Source: Paraburkholderia hospita (GTDB lineage: Bacteria > Pseudomonadota > Gammaproteobacteria > Burkholderiales > Burkholderiaceae). From it: DNA of 64,000 nt. Both the position numbers and the translations under genes were made by a program. This document shows positions 53,282 to 62,392 of this stretch, in pieces. Within the stretch, counting starts at the first letter, position 1, and every line of letters begins with the position of its first letter. The stretch lies in the NCBI RefSeq assembly GCF_002902965.1, contig NZ_CP026107.1, positions 1,550,001 through 1,614,000 on the forward strand, written 5' to 3'. The notes under the pieces were generated by a model, which was not told the DNA's origin, did no database searches, and worked only from the letters and a program-made list of their open reading frames with translations.

Positions 53282-54835
53282 ATGATCCGAACCGGTCGTC
53301 AATACCTCGAATCGCTGAATGACGGGCGTCAAGTCTGGGTTGGAAACGAAAAGATCGATAACATCGCAACGCATCCGAAAACGCGTGACTATGCGCAGCG
53401 TCATGCGGATTTCTACGATCTGCATCATCGGGCCGATTTGCAAGACGTCATGACCTATGTCGACGAAAATGGCAAACGCCGTTCAATGCAATGGTTCGGC
53501 CATCACAACAAGGACCAGCTCCGTCGTAAGCGGAAGTACCACGAGACGGTGATGCGCGAAATGGCTGGCGCATCTTTTCCCCGAAGCCCCGATGTGAACA
53601 ACTACGTCTTGCAGACGTACCTCGATGATCCCACGCCATGGGAGACCCAATCTATCGGCGCGGAAGGTCACATCAAGGCAAAAAACATCGTGAACTTCGT
53701 CAACTTTGCGAAGGACAATGATTTCAATTGCGCGCCGCAATTTGTCGATCCGCAAATGGACCGCTCCAACCCCGAAGCACAGGCTCGCTCGCCGGGTCTG
53801 CGTATCGTCGAACAGAACGAGAAGGGAATCGTTGTCAACGGTATCAAGGCAATCGGCACTGGCGTCGCCTTTGCCGACTGGATCCATATCGGCGTGTTCT
53901 TCCGTCCGGGTATTCCCGGCGAGCAGGTTATTTTCGCGGCGACGCCCGTCAATACAAAAGGGGTGACGATCGTTTGCCGTGAAGGCGTCGTGAAGGATGA
54001 TCCGATCGAACACCCGCTCGCCTCCCAAGGCGACGAACTCGACGGCATGACCCTTTTCGAAAACGTCTTCATTCCGTGGACGCATGTCTTCCATATCGGC
54101 AATCCAGAGCATGCGAAGCTTTACCCGCAACGTGTGTTCGACTGGCTGCATTACCATGCGCTGGTTCGCCAGATGGTGCGCGCAGAACTGATGGCAGGAC
54201 TGGCTGTACTGATCACCGAGCATATCGGAACCAACAAGATTCCGGCCGTCATGACCCGCGTTGCAAAACTGATCGGGTTTCACCAGGCGATGTTAGCCCA
54301 CGTCATCGCGGCCGAAGAGTTGGGCTTCCATACACCTGGAGGACACTACAAGCCGAATATTCTGGTCTACGACTTTGGCCGCGCGCTCTATCTGGAGAAC
54401 TTCTCGCAGATGATCTACGAGCTGGTCGATCTTTCCGGGCGCAGTGCACTGATCTTCGCCAGCGAAGACCAATGGAACGATGCAACGCTTAATCCGTGGT
54501 TTGAACGCCTGAACAGCGGCCCCGTTGGCAAGCCGCATGACCGCGTGCAGATCGGCCGTGTGATTCGCGACCTGTTCCTGACGGACTGGGGCAGCCGCCT
54601 GTTCGTTTTCGAAAATTTCAACGGTACGCCGTTGCAAGCCATTCGCACCCTCACCATGCAACGCGCCGAATTCTCGGGATCGGGCCCGTACGCAAAGCTC
54701 GCTCGCAAGGTTTGCGGAATAGAGCTGGAATCCGATGGCAACAGCGATTACAAAGCGACTGCCGACTACGCGAAAGCGCTCGATTCGGCACGACATCAGG
54801 AATCGCTGGCACTCAGCGGCACCATGGCCATCTGA
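53282..54835 (+). CDS. tcpA: FADH2-dependent (chloro/nitro)phenol 4-monooxygenase
   Basis: A 517-residue acyl-CoA-dehydrogenase-fold oxygenase of the HpaB group, nearer to TcpA/HadA (517 residues) than to HpaB. It begins MIRTGRQYLESLNDGRQVWV, has QWFGHHNKDQLRRKRKYHET, KAIGTGVAFADWIHIGVFF, and RVFDWLHYHALVRQ, and ends SLALSGTMAI. HadA and TcpA replace a halogen or nitro group on the phenol by hydroxyl, giving benzoquinone or hydroquinone. The start at 53282 has AAGGAG. The flavin reductase is upstream, the quinone-reductase gene downstream, after a hairpin. Substrate (chlorophenol, nitrophenol or resorcinol-like) cannot be read from sequence alone. Confidence 0.92.
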   Translation: MIRTGRQYLESLNDGRQVWVGNEKIDNIATHPKTRDYAQRHADFYDLHHRADLQDVMTYVDENGKRRSMQWFGHHNKDQLRRKRKYHETVMREMAGASFPRSPDVNNYVLQTYLDDPTPWETQSIGAEGHIKAKNIVNFVNFAKDNDFNCAPQFVDPQMDRSNPEAQARSPGLRIVEQNEKGIVVNGIKAIGTGVAFADWIHIGVFFRPGIPGEQVIFAATPVNTKGVTIVCREGVVKDDPIEHPLASQGDELDGMTLFENVFIPWTHVFHIGNPEHAKLYPQRVFDWLHYHALVRQMVRAELMAGLAVLITEHIGTNKIPAVMTRVAKLIGFHQAMLAHVIAAEELGFHTPGGHYKPNILVYDFGRALYLENFSQMIYELVDLSGRSALIFASEDQWNDATLNPWFERLNSGPVGKPHDRVQIGRVIRDLFLTDWGSRLFVFENFNGTPLQAIRTLTMQRAEFSGSGPYAKLARKVCGIELESDGNSDYKATADYAKALDSARHQESLALSGTMAI

Positions 54836-54883
54836 CGCATTGGCAGCCTGCGTTCGTTAGCTGCCTGCGCCAGAACCGATGGA

Positions 54884-54907
54884 AGTACCGTGCTTTTGCA
54901 CGGTACT
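54884..54907 (+). terminator. Intra-operon hairpin after the monooxygenase gene
   Basis: AGTACCGTGC-TTTT-GCACGGTACT, a perfect ten-base stem, then GTTTCTC. It lies between the monooxygenase and nitroreductase-family genes, so it may attenuate downstream expression or protect the upstream mRNA rather than end transcription. Confidence 0.72.
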
Positions 54908-54934
54908 GTTTCTCTCCAGAGAAGGTGACAAACT

Positions 54935-55525
54935 ATGGTTGAAGAGAACTTTTTGGACCGTGTGTTTCGCAAGGGTCGTAGCCAGAACGGATGGCTCGAC
55001 GAACCGGTATCCGACGAACAGTTGAAGCAGGTTTACGAACTGATGAAGTGGTGCCCCACTTCAGTCAATTGTTCACCGGCGCGAATCGTTTTCGTACGTA
55101 GTGAGGCTGGAAAGGCGAAACTGAAAGACGCTTTGAGCCCAGGGAATATCGAAAAAACCATGACTGCGCCTGTACTCGCAGTCGTCGGCTATGAGACGCG
55201 GTTCTATGAGGAGTTGCCAAGACTCTTTCCGCATAATCCTGCGGTCAGGGCCTGGTTCGAAGGCGAAGCAAAGATCGGGTTCGCAGAAACGACTGCCTTC
55301 CGCAATGGAACCTTGCAAGGCGGATATCTGATCGCAGCGGCGCGTGCGGTCGGCCTGGACTGTGGTCCGATGTCCGGTTTCGACAATGCGAAAGTCGACG
55401 CCACGGTGTTTTCTGGCACATCGATCAAGTCGAACTTCATTTGCGGCCTTGGTCGCGGGGACCCTTCCAGGTTGTTTGCTCGCAGCCCGCGGCTCTCTTT
55501 TGAAGAAGTCTGCAAGGTAATCTGA
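54935..55525 (+). CDS. tcpB: Nitroreductase-family quinone reductase
   Basis: A 196-residue FMN-dependent protein of the RutE/HadB-like group (malonic semialdehyde reductase family): [38 protein letters not shown] and [28 protein letters not shown]. TcpB of the trichlorophenol pathway reduces the chlorinated quinone made by the oxygenase; that role fits here. AAGGTGA is the ribosome binding site. It lies between the oxygenase and the FAD synthetase gene. Confidence 0.88.
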   Translation: MVEENFLDRVFRKGRSQNGWLDEPVSDEQLKQVYELMKWCPTSVNCSPARIVFVRSEAGKAKLKDALSPGNIEKTMTAPVLAVVGYETRFYEELPRLFPHNPAVRAWFEGEAKIGFAETTAFRNGTLQGGYLIAAARAVGLDCGPMSGFDNAKVDATVFSGTSIKSNFICGLGRGDPSRLFARSPRLSFEEVCKVI

Positions 55526-55557
55526 TCCGCTGTTAATGACGCGTATGGGAGTCTTCC

Positions 55558-56445
55558 ATGATAGTCATCTCCGATCCAGGTGAGTTCAATCTGTCCGGGT
55601 CGGCCGTGTCGATCGGGATGTTCGATGGCGTTCACCGTGGACACAGGCGTGTTTTGCGGAACCTGCGAGATCAAGGATCGGTCTTGCAGATTCCCACCGT
55701 TCTCGTCACGTTTGATCCTCACCCGCTTGCCACGTTGCGTCCTGAGTCATGCCCACCGCTCCTATCCACGCTTGATGGTCGCATGGATCTGTTAGCGTCC
55801 ACCGGATGTGTCGACTACTGCGTCGTTCTGAGATTCGATCGACGGCGAAGTACCGAATCGGCGGATGGCTTTGTACGGGGAACGTTGGTTGACCGTTTGG
55901 GCATACGCTCATTGATCGTCGGCGAGAATTTCGCGTGCGGCAGTGGTCGACAAGGGAATATCGCGTACTTGCGCAATCTCGGCGATCGCCTGGGATTTGA
56001 AGTACGCCCCGTGCCGCTCCGGTCGACTACCCGCATTGAGAACGGCGTGCATTGTTCTTCGAGCGAAACACGAAGGCTAATCCAGCAAGGTGATATCGCT
56101 GGCGCAAATGCGATGCTGGATCGCCCGCATGAGTTGTCCGGGACGGTGTACGGCCCGAATGAATCTGCTTGCCGCGTGATCGACCTCCTGGTTCCCCGCG
56201 ATATGTGTTCACCGCCGTCGGGAGATTACGCTGGAACGGTGAGAAAGCACAATGTTGCGGCGCCATGGATTGGCGCGATCTTGCAGGTTCGAGAACAACA
56301 TCCATCTGTTGGTGCACGCACGCTGCGCCTGCTTGTTGAGAAGGACACGGAAAGCGCGCCCGGTGACGCGATGACCGTCCGATTCCACGACACAGCGAGA
56401 TCGGCTACGAGCCGTTTCGCATTCGCCAATATGGCCTCTATGTGA
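55558..56445 (+). CDS. RibF-like FAD synthetase in a monooxygenase operon
   Basis: A 295-residue protein. The N-terminal FAD-synthetase (adenylyltransferase) domain holds the nucleotide motif SIGMFDGVHRGHRRVL (about 18-33) and SSSETRRLIQQGDIAGANAM near residues 167-186. VTFDPHP and the ENFACGSGRQGN segment also match RibF. The C-terminal flavokinase half is shorter than usual and has diverged: the GTV start motif is present (LSGTVYGPN) but the later kinase motifs are weak. So it probably makes FAD from FMN only. An operon-borne FAD supplier next to a FAD-using oxygenase is unusual and fits its role. GGGAG precedes the ATG. Confidence 0.82.
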   Translation: MIVISDPGEFNLSGSAVSIGMFDGVHRGHRRVLRNLRDQGSVLQIPTVLVTFDPHPLATLRPESCPPLLSTLDGRMDLLASTGCVDYCVVLRFDRRRSTESADGFVRGTLVDRLGIRSLIVGENFACGSGRQGNIAYLRNLGDRLGFEVRPVPLRSTTRIENGVHCSSSETRRLIQQGDIAGANAMLDRPHELSGTVYGPNESACRVIDLLVPRDMCSPPSGDYAGTVRKHNVAAPWIGAILQVREQHPSVGARTLRLLVEKDTESAPGDAMTVRFHDTARSATSRFAFANMASM

Positions 56446-56466
56446 CGAATCCAGGTGAGAACAATC

Positions 56467-57537
56467 ATGAACAACTTTACCTATACGAGCCGTCCGCAGC
56501 GAGTTGTCTTTGGCGTCGGTGCTCTAGCCCAAATTGAAGCGGAAGTCGATCTACTTGGCGCCCGTCGCGCACTCGTACTCGCCACACCTGATCAGCGTCG
56601 GGATGCAGAACGAATAGCGGAGATGCTCGGACCTCGCGTCGCCGGCGTGTTCGATCGGGCGACCATGCATGTACCCGTTGAGATTGCCCGCGAAGCGCGC
56701 GATCTTGCGCGCCGTCTCGATGCCGACTGCGCGATAGCAATTGGCGGTGGGTCGACGACAGGACTTGGAAAAGCTATTGCACTCGAGTCGGACTTTCCGA
56801 TTCTTGCCGTTCCGACTACCTATGCCGGTTCCGAAATGACACCGATATACGGCATAACCGAAGCGGGGTTGAAGAGGACCGGCCGCGATATTCGTGTGAT
56901 GCCAAAGACAGTGATCTACGATCCCGAACTCACGTATTCGCTGCCAGTTTCGTTGAGCGTCAGCAGCGGGATCAATGCGATCGCTCACGCGGCCGAAGGT
57001 CTTTACGCCATAGACGCCAATCCGATTACAAACCTGATGGCGGCCGAGGGCATTGCCGCCATCGGACGATCGCTACCGCTTCTGACACTCGACGCTGACA
57101 ATGCGGAAGTTCGGCGTGCGCGCTCGGACGTGCTCTATGGTGCGTGGCTGTGTGGATCCGTGCTAGGGAACGTCAGCATGGCTCTGCATCATAAACTTTG
57201 CCATACGTTAGGCGGCACTTTCAACCTGCCGCACGCAGAAACTCACACCATTGTCTTGCCACATGCACTTGCCTATAACGCAATGGCCGCCTCCCGTTCA
57301 ATGGAGCGCATCGCTGGCGCGCTAAATGGCAACAGCGCGCCGCAAGCCACTTTCGATCTGGCGAAAATGAATGGCGCACCTCTGGCACTGAAGGATATCG
57401 GAATGAAAGCGTCGGATCTCGACAAGGCATGCGCGATCGCGCTGGAGAATCAGTATCCCAACCCTCGTCCGCTAGAGAAAGTGGCGATAAGACAATTGCT
57501 ACAGCATGCGTACGAAGGTGTACGACCGTCTATCTGA
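56467..57537 (+). CDS. tcpD: Maleylacetate reductase
   Basis: A 356-residue iron-type alcohol dehydrogenase fold protein. MNNFTYTSRPQRVVFGVGAL is the typical start, AIGGGSTTGLGKAIAL the nucleotide loop, PTTYAGSEMTPIYGITE the diagnostic region and ALHHKLCHTLGGTFNLPHAE carries the metal-region histidines. The enzyme reduces maleylacetate to beta-ketoadipate with NAD(P)H, the last special step before central metabolism. The start at 56467 follows AGGTGAGA. It is followed by the dioxygenase gene that makes its substrate. Confidence 0.93.
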   Translation: MNNFTYTSRPQRVVFGVGALAQIEAEVDLLGARRALVLATPDQRRDAERIAEMLGPRVAGVFDRATMHVPVEIAREARDLARRLDADCAIAIGGGSTTGLGKAIALESDFPILAVPTTYAGSEMTPIYGITEAGLKRTGRDIRVMPKTVIYDPELTYSLPVSLSVSSGINAIAHAAEGLYAIDANPITNLMAAEGIAAIGRSLPLLTLDADNAEVRRARSDVLYGAWLCGSVLGNVSMALHHKLCHTLGGTFNLPHAETHTIVLPHALAYNAMAASRSMERIAGALNGNSAPQATFDLAKMNGAPLALKDIGMKASDLDKACAIALENQYPNPRPLEKVAIRQLLQHAYEGVRPSI

Positions 57538-57615
57538 TTGCACGATGCACGGCATAAGGCACTGTTAATTTAGACGTCTCGTTTGATCACCAGCACTCAA
57601 CATTGAGAGACAAAC

Positions 57616-58446
57616 ATGCGCAACCTCGACGAACACACCGTGACGCAAGCAGTGGTCGATCTCTTATCCGGCACCCCCGATCCTCGCCTGAAGTTGATAC
57701 TCGTCCGTTTGATCACTCATTTGCATAACTTCGCGCGGGAGGTCGAACTGACTGAAGAAGAGTTGCTTGAAGCGATCTTGTTTCTGACGGCGACAGGGCA
57801 GAAATGTAGCGACAAACGGCAGGAATTCATCTTGTTGAGCGACGTCCTCGGGTTATCGATGCTGACAGTTGCGATGAACAACAAAAAGCCAGAGGGCTGT
57901 ACGGAATCGACTGTTTTCGGACCGTTTCATGTAGAGGGCGCGCCCGTGTATGACAATGGTGCCGATATTGCCAACGGCGCGGTGGGTGAACCTTGCCTCG
58001 TACGCGGTACCGTGAAGGATCGAAACGGCGTACCCATTGCTGGGGCAGAGCTGGAAGTCTGGCAGGCCGACGCGGAAGGAAACTACGACGTTCAGTATCC
58101 GGATCTGAAGACCCATCAAGCTAGAGGTGTGCTCAGATCGCGACCGGACGGAAGTTTTGAGTTTCGTACCGTTGTCGCTGTCGCCTACCCTATTCCCGTC
58201 GATGGTCCAGTGGGTGACTTGCTGCGTGCAACCGGACGCCACCCGTGGCGCCCCGCGCATCTTCATTTCATGATCAAGGCGAAACAGTACCAGACGTTGG
58301 TTACACACGTGTTTCGTAACGGCGACCAGTATCTGGATTCCGACGCTGTTTTTGGCGTACGACAAACATTGGTGGCCGACTGGATCAGGCAGCCCGACGG
58401 AGGCTATACATTGAATTACGATTTCGTCTTGAACCCGGCAGACTAA
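57616..58446 (+). CDS. tcpC: Hydroxyquinol 1,2-dioxygenase
   Basis: A 276-residue intradiol dioxygenase. The N-terminal dimerisation helices cover about residues 1-100. The non-haem Fe(III) ligands are Tyr157 (GNYDVQYPD), Tyr191 (VAYPIPVDGPVG), His215 and His217 (HPWRPAHLHFMI). LLSDVLGLSMLTVAMN and TVFGPFHVEGAP match the hydroxyquinol group. It opens hydroxyquinol (or its chloro form) to maleylacetate. GAGAGA precedes the ATG, and the gene ends the operon. It is convergent with the LysR gene. Confidence 0.93.
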   Translation: MRNLDEHTVTQAVVDLLSGTPDPRLKLILVRLITHLHNFAREVELTEEELLEAILFLTATGQKCSDKRQEFILLSDVLGLSMLTVAMNNKKPEGCTESTVFGPFHVEGAPVYDNGADIANGAVGEPCLVRGTVKDRNGVPIAGAELEVWQADAEGNYDVQYPDLKTHQARGVLRSRPDGSFEFRTVVAVAYPIPVDGPVGDLLRATGRHPWRPAHLHFMIKAKQYQTLVTHVFRNGDQYLDSDAVFGVRQTLVADWIRQPDGGYTLNYDFVLNPAD

Positions 58447-58542
58447 GGCAACGCGCAGAAGCGGCATTCCAACAGATAGAAAGCCTCGGTTTCAGGTCTG
58501 CATCAGATTTCTGTTCGATGCAGACCCGAACGCGTTCACGCT

Positions 58543-59481
58543 TTACGCCGGTGTCGAAAACAGCTTGCGAAACACATTTCGGAGCCATTGATTGCCGGGT
58601 TCAAGGTGGCACCGATCGTGCCAATACTGTGCGATCTGAAGCTTGGGCAAAGAAATTGGTGGCTCGACCAATTGGAGGTCGAGGTCGCGGCTCATTGTCA
58701 CCGCGAGCGTCTTTGGCACAGTCGCGATTACGTCGGAGTGTTTCGTGATTTGTGCTGCCGAGGTAAATACGGGAACGCGACATACGATATTTCTGCGCGG
58801 CACCTCCGACTCAATGATCCGCTCAATTGACAGGTGCTCGTGCCCAGTGCCCAGCGCGGACACGAGCGCGTGCTTCTCAGCGACAAACTGTTCTTTGCTT
58901 GGATGCGCACCTATCCGCGGATGGTCTTTGCGCACCAGGCTGACGTACGTCTCGGTCCACAGTGGCAGACGCCGAATACCCATGGTCAGCGAAGGGAAGG
59001 AACCGATCGCCAGATCGACGAGCCCCGATTCGAGCCACAAATCCAAATGTTGTGCATCGCACGGAATCGACTGGACGCATATGCCAGGCGCTTCAGAAGC
59101 CAGGTAGTTCAACAGTGTCGGGAATATCTTCACCACACCCGCATCTATAAGAAAGAAACTGAACTTTCGCGTAGACGTTTTTGGATCGAATGACGCATGC
59201 TCCGAGCGCAGCGTGCTCACTTTCTTTAGTATCGTCCTCACGGGTTCTGCGAGTTCAAGCGCCTTCGGAGTGGGCTCCATCCGCAGTGCGACACGCACAA
59301 AAAGCGGGTCTCCAAAATACAGCCGCAGTCGCGCCAGCGTTTTGCTCAACGCAGGCTGCGAAAGATTCAGCACACGCGCAGCCTTGGTCAGGCTATGTTC
59401 GGCCAGCAACACGTCGAATACTTGCAAGTGGTGGAGGTCGAGGTCGACATCACCTTCATTTCTTTGCGGAATAGTGTCCAT
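58543..59481 (-). CDS. tcpR: LysR-type activator of the phenol operon
   Basis: A 312-residue LysR protein. The HTH spans residues 15-75 (HHLQVFDVLLAEHSLTKAAR, VLNLSQPALSKTLARLRLYF, VRVALRMEPTPKALEL), of the NodD/LinR/PcpR-like group that controls chloro-aromatic genes. The effector half is normal (VDLAIGSFPSLTMGIRRLPL). It lies convergent to the dioxygenase gene at the operon's end. The DNA of its first codons is repeated, with ATG changed to ATA, at four sites upstream of the cluster. It very likely responds to the phenol or its quinone. Confidence 0.9.
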   Translation of the reverse strand: MDTIPQRNEGDVDLDLHHLQVFDVLLAEHSLTKAARVLNLSQPALSKTLARLRLYFGDPLFVRVALRMEPTPKALELAEPVRTILKKVSTLRSEHASFDPKTSTRKFSFFLIDAGVVKIFPTLLNYLASEAPGICVQSIPCDAQHLDLWLESGLVDLAIGSFPSLTMGIRRLPLWTETYVSLVRKDHPRIGAHPSKEQFVAEKHALVSALGTGHEHLSIERIIESEVPRRNIVCRVPVFTSAAQITKHSDVIATVPKTLAVTMSRDLDLQLVEPPISLPKLQIAQYWHDRCHLEPGNQWLRNVFRKLFSTPA

Positions 59482-59530
59482 GCGGTAGCGGTCCCGTCAG
59501 AGCTAATTTGGCGAGTCAACTGTATCTGAT
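59468..59530. repeat. LysR-start/promoter box, copy E (intact gene)
   Basis: GGAATAGTGTCCATGCGG covers the regulator's start codon, then GTCAGAGCTAATTTGGCGAGTC. It is the only copy with a true ATG and an intact LysR gene. The upstream conserved part TAATTTGGCGAGTC would be the regulator's own promoter or operator. Confidence 0.75.
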
Positions 59531-60049
59531 TCAAAAACCGCTGCCACTCGGAATATTCACCGACTTACAACAGCTACTGAGAAATCATTCTTGCCCGGAA
59601 AGCGCGCGAATCTGGCATCTGCAGATGCGGCCATGAACACTATGAACCTCTAACGCAAATGACCATGTCATGCAAGCCCAGTAGTTCGAATACTGGCATT
59701 GCCGACGCCGACTCGATGCCTCGTCTTCACTTTCTCGATTTACTTCGCGTCAGCCATTCCTTCGACGCCGATGCTTGGTGACCTTCGCCGCTCCCGTCAA
59801 CGGTGTTCTCGCTCATCGGTCGGACTGTTCGAAAATGTCGAGATCGGCAAAGAGAACGGCAGCGCAAGAATCATCAACAACATCAGTGAGACGGCGCGAC
59901 GACTGCGCGAAGCGGTGATGATTGCGGCGCCGGAAATCGGAACGCTTACTGACTGATCACGACAGTCGTGCGGCGTCTGCCGCGCCCAACGTTGCTCACT
60001 CGCGGGCGGCAGCAGATCCGCGGTTGGCGGATCGTCCGATATTCAGCGA
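59531..60049. other. Intergenic region between regulators
   Basis: No supported gene in about 520 bp. One 85-codon frame (59699-59956) ends in a plausible helix but has no ribosome binding site or family. Part of a displaced target gene may once have lain here. Confidence 0.35.
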
Positions 60050-61099
60050 CTAAGCTGCTCGGACTTCACTGAACTTTGATGTGAGATTTTGCGCGCGGAT
60101 GGGGGTGGACGCATCGCGAAACTCTCCCCCAGACTTCGCGGAAGTTTGATGGCGAACTCGTTGACGATATTCGCTAGGGTTGGTATCAAGCCTCCTTGCG
60201 AATATCGCCCGCATTTGACTACTGCTGTGGAACCCACATCGATACGCCACCGTTTTTAGAGGCAGATCGGTCTCCCCCAGCAACTTGCGCGAGAAATCAA
60301 TGCGGATCTGCTCCACGAAGGCTGACGGCGTCATATTGGCGTGTTTTGCGAAGGTCCGCGAGAACGTGCGCCGACTGACGCCTACGGCGTCAGCCAACTG
60401 TTCGATAGACAGCTGCTCGCTGATGTTATCAGTGACATAGCGCAAGACCTTCGCGACGACGGTCTCCTCCTTCGGGCCCACAGCCAGATAGGGACTGTAT
60501 TGCGACTGTCCACCTTCACGGCGTATATATACTATCAGCCGCTTCGCAATGCGCAGCGCAATCTCGTGACCCCAGTCCTCAGACACCAGAGCAAGACAGA
60601 GGTCGACGCCCGCCGCAACGCCTGCAGAGGTGAAGAGATTGCCGTCACGAACAAAAATCTTGTCGGGCTGAACGTAAGCGTCTGGAAACTGTAGCGCGAG
60701 GCGGTCTACGTCATGCCAATGCGCGGTCACCTCTTTGCCGTCGAGCAGTCCGGCGTGTCCCAAAAGGAAAGCGCCATTACAAACCGATCCAAAGCGCGCG
60801 CAACTTTCCGACTTCGTCCTGAGCCACTGGAGAAAACTGGTCGGAGGGCATAGATCGGGAAGTCTCGGGCCGCCCGCCACGAGGAGCAGATCGGGCTGAT
60901 CCTCATATTGCAGGTAATCGATCCCAACCTTGAGTTCCAGACCATTGGAGCACCGGACGCTCTCAGAATGCATCCCAACCAGCGTGATTTCGTACTGTTG
61001 ATCCCGCGGCAGGAACGCATTCGCCTCGGCAAACACATCCAGTGGCCCTGCAACGTCCAGCGCCATTACCCCTTCGAACACGACAATCGCTACCTTCAT
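60050..61099 (-). CDS. GlxA-type AraC regulator with DJ-1/PfpI domain
   Basis: A 349-residue protein. Residues 1-190 are a DJ-1/PfpI-like domain (IVVFEGVMALDVAGPLDVFA, LLLVAGGPRLPDL, GSVCNGAFLLGHAGLLDGKE with the nucleophile-elbow Cys). Residues 225-320 hold the AraC HTH pair (SIEQLADAVGVSRRTFSRTF, TPSAFVEQIRIDFSRKLL, LKTVAYRCGFHSSSQMRAIF). The C-terminal 30 residues are a nonconserved tail. GlxA-like regulators often control choline, carnitine or nitrile degradation; no target is adjacent here. Confidence 0.92.
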   Translation of the reverse strand: MKVAIVVFEGVMALDVAGPLDVFAEANAFLPRDQQYEITLVGMHSESVRCSNGLELKVGIDYLQYEDQPDLLLVAGGPRLPDLCPPTSFLQWLRTKSESCARFGSVCNGAFLLGHAGLLDGKEVTAHWHDVDRLALQFPDAYVQPDKIFVRDGNLFTSAGVAAGVDLCLALVSEDWGHEIALRIAKRLIVYIRREGGQSQYSPYLAVGPKEETVVAKVLRYVTDNISEQLSIEQLADAVGVSRRTFSRTFAKHANMTPSAFVEQIRIDFSRKLLGETDLPLKTVAYRCGFHSSSQMRAIFARRLDTNPSEYRQRVRHQTSAKSGGEFRDASTPIRAQNLTSKFSEVRAA

Positions 61100-61468
61100 G
61101 GCTTGAAATCCTTGTCGGCAGCGACATTCGACATCATCGCGTTGCTTTTTCCTATCGAATCGTGCTCCATACTGCTACGCCCTCCAGTCTGATTTCCGCC
61201 GTACGATTATTGGCAATATATCTGCAAAGTCAGATAAATGAAAGCTCGTTTTCTGGTATTGTCAATTTCAGGAATCGGGAAGTGGTTCGCGCACATGCGC
61301 CACGCAGACACGTTGGCAAAATCACGGAACGTCGGCGTCGATGCACCAGGACAGTCCTCGCGCCCCCGCGCCCTATCACCGTGTGCGATGGCTCTTCACG
61401 CGGCGGTATCTGGGCGCTCCATGCCTGACGGCGTCCCACCTTCATACGAAGCATCCAGTCTTCTGGAT
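61100..61468. other. Intergenic region
   Basis: About 370 bp with no recognisable gene; frames up to 78 codons overlap and lack homology. It probably holds the promoter of the GlxA-type gene, which reads leftwards. Confidence 0.4.
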
Positions 61469-62392
61469 CTATAGGTTATCCCAGTACGGAGGTGACCCAA
61501 TTGCCTTGACAAGAAAAGCAGATACTTCGCGTACCTTATGGGAGCGCAGTCTGTTCTCAGGCGAAAGAATTTGAATGTACAACTCTTCAGCCGACGCCGA
61601 GATATCCCAGTCTGTCAGCAGGCTCACGAGTTTCCCGTCTTTGAAGCTTGTCGGAGCGAACAGCCAGCTCGGAAAGAGCACGATTCCACGTCCTGCCAAA
61701 GCAGCCGCCACCAGCGCCTCGGCATTGTTACTTCGCAAAGAGCCGCTCACATCGAGCGACTCGAAGTTCTCTTTGGAGGAGCGCCTGAAATACCATCTCT
61801 GCGATCCCTGCTGCCCCTTGTACAAGAGACAATTGTGCTGCATGAGGTCTGCCGGGGTCTGCGGAATACCACGCCCTGCGAGGTATTCAGGACTCGCGGC
61901 AATCCGGTATTGGTGGGCACTCACAACTTTACCTATCAACCCCGAATCCACCAGCCGCCCTACCCGAATCGTCACATCAGTACCTTCTTGCACCGGATCG
62001 ATGAAGGCGTCCGTGAGCGTAAGTTCGACCGACAAGTCCGGATATTGGCCCTGCAGCTCGTTGACCAGCCCGGCAATATGCAGCCTGCCAAGCGCTTCTG
62101 GCGCATTGATCTTTACTAATCCCCGGATACCGGTACCCCGGTTCGCGAGTTGGTCTGCCGCGCTATCCAGCAACTCCACGGCCTCACGTACCTGCGTGTA
62201 GTAGCGTTGCCCTTGCTCGGTGAGCCTGACCGCACGCGTGCTCCGATAAAACAGTTGCTGTCCCAGTTCTTTTTCCAACGACGCAACAAATCTCGACACT
62301 GATGACGCAGGGACCTCAAAGTGCCGCGCGGTGGCGAGAAAACTGCCAGTCGTCGAGACCATCAAAAAATAGCGTAAGGCCTGGAGGTTCAT
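61469..62392 (-). CDS. LysR-type transcriptional regulator
   Basis: A 307-residue LysR protein. HTH at residues 1-60 (ALRYFLMVSTTGSFLATARH, FEVPASSVSRFVASLEKELG, STRAVRLTEQGQRYY) in the group that often controls ene-reductases and quinone reductases. The effector domain has the normal size. It is divergent from the old-yellow-enzyme gene, with about 366 bp between, so that gene is its likely target, with an electrophile or quinone as a probable signal. Confidence 0.9.
   Translation of the reverse strand: MNLQALRYFLMVSTTGSFLATARHFEVPASSVSRFVASLEKELGQQLFYRSTRAVRLTEQGQRYYTQVREAVELLDSAADQLANRGTGIRGLVKINAPEALGRLHIAGLVNELQGQYPDLSVELTLTDAFIDPVQEGTDVTIRVGRLVDSGLIGKVVSAHQYRIAASPEYLAGRGIPQTPADLMQHNCLLYKGQQGSQRWYFRRSSKENFESLDVSGSLRSNNAEALVAAALAGRGIVLFPSWLFAPTSFKDGKLVSLLTDWDISASAEELYIQILSPENRLRSHKVREVSAFLVKAIGSPPYWDNL

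Noticed and set aside
59699..59956. Possible 85-residue gene in the gap after the phenol regulator
   Set aside because: No ribosome binding site, no homology, and the first half has odd composition; kept only as a note in the intergenic entry.
61238..61474. Short plus-strand frame upstream of the GlxA-type regulator
   Set aside because: No family, no good start signal, overlaps other meaningless frames.
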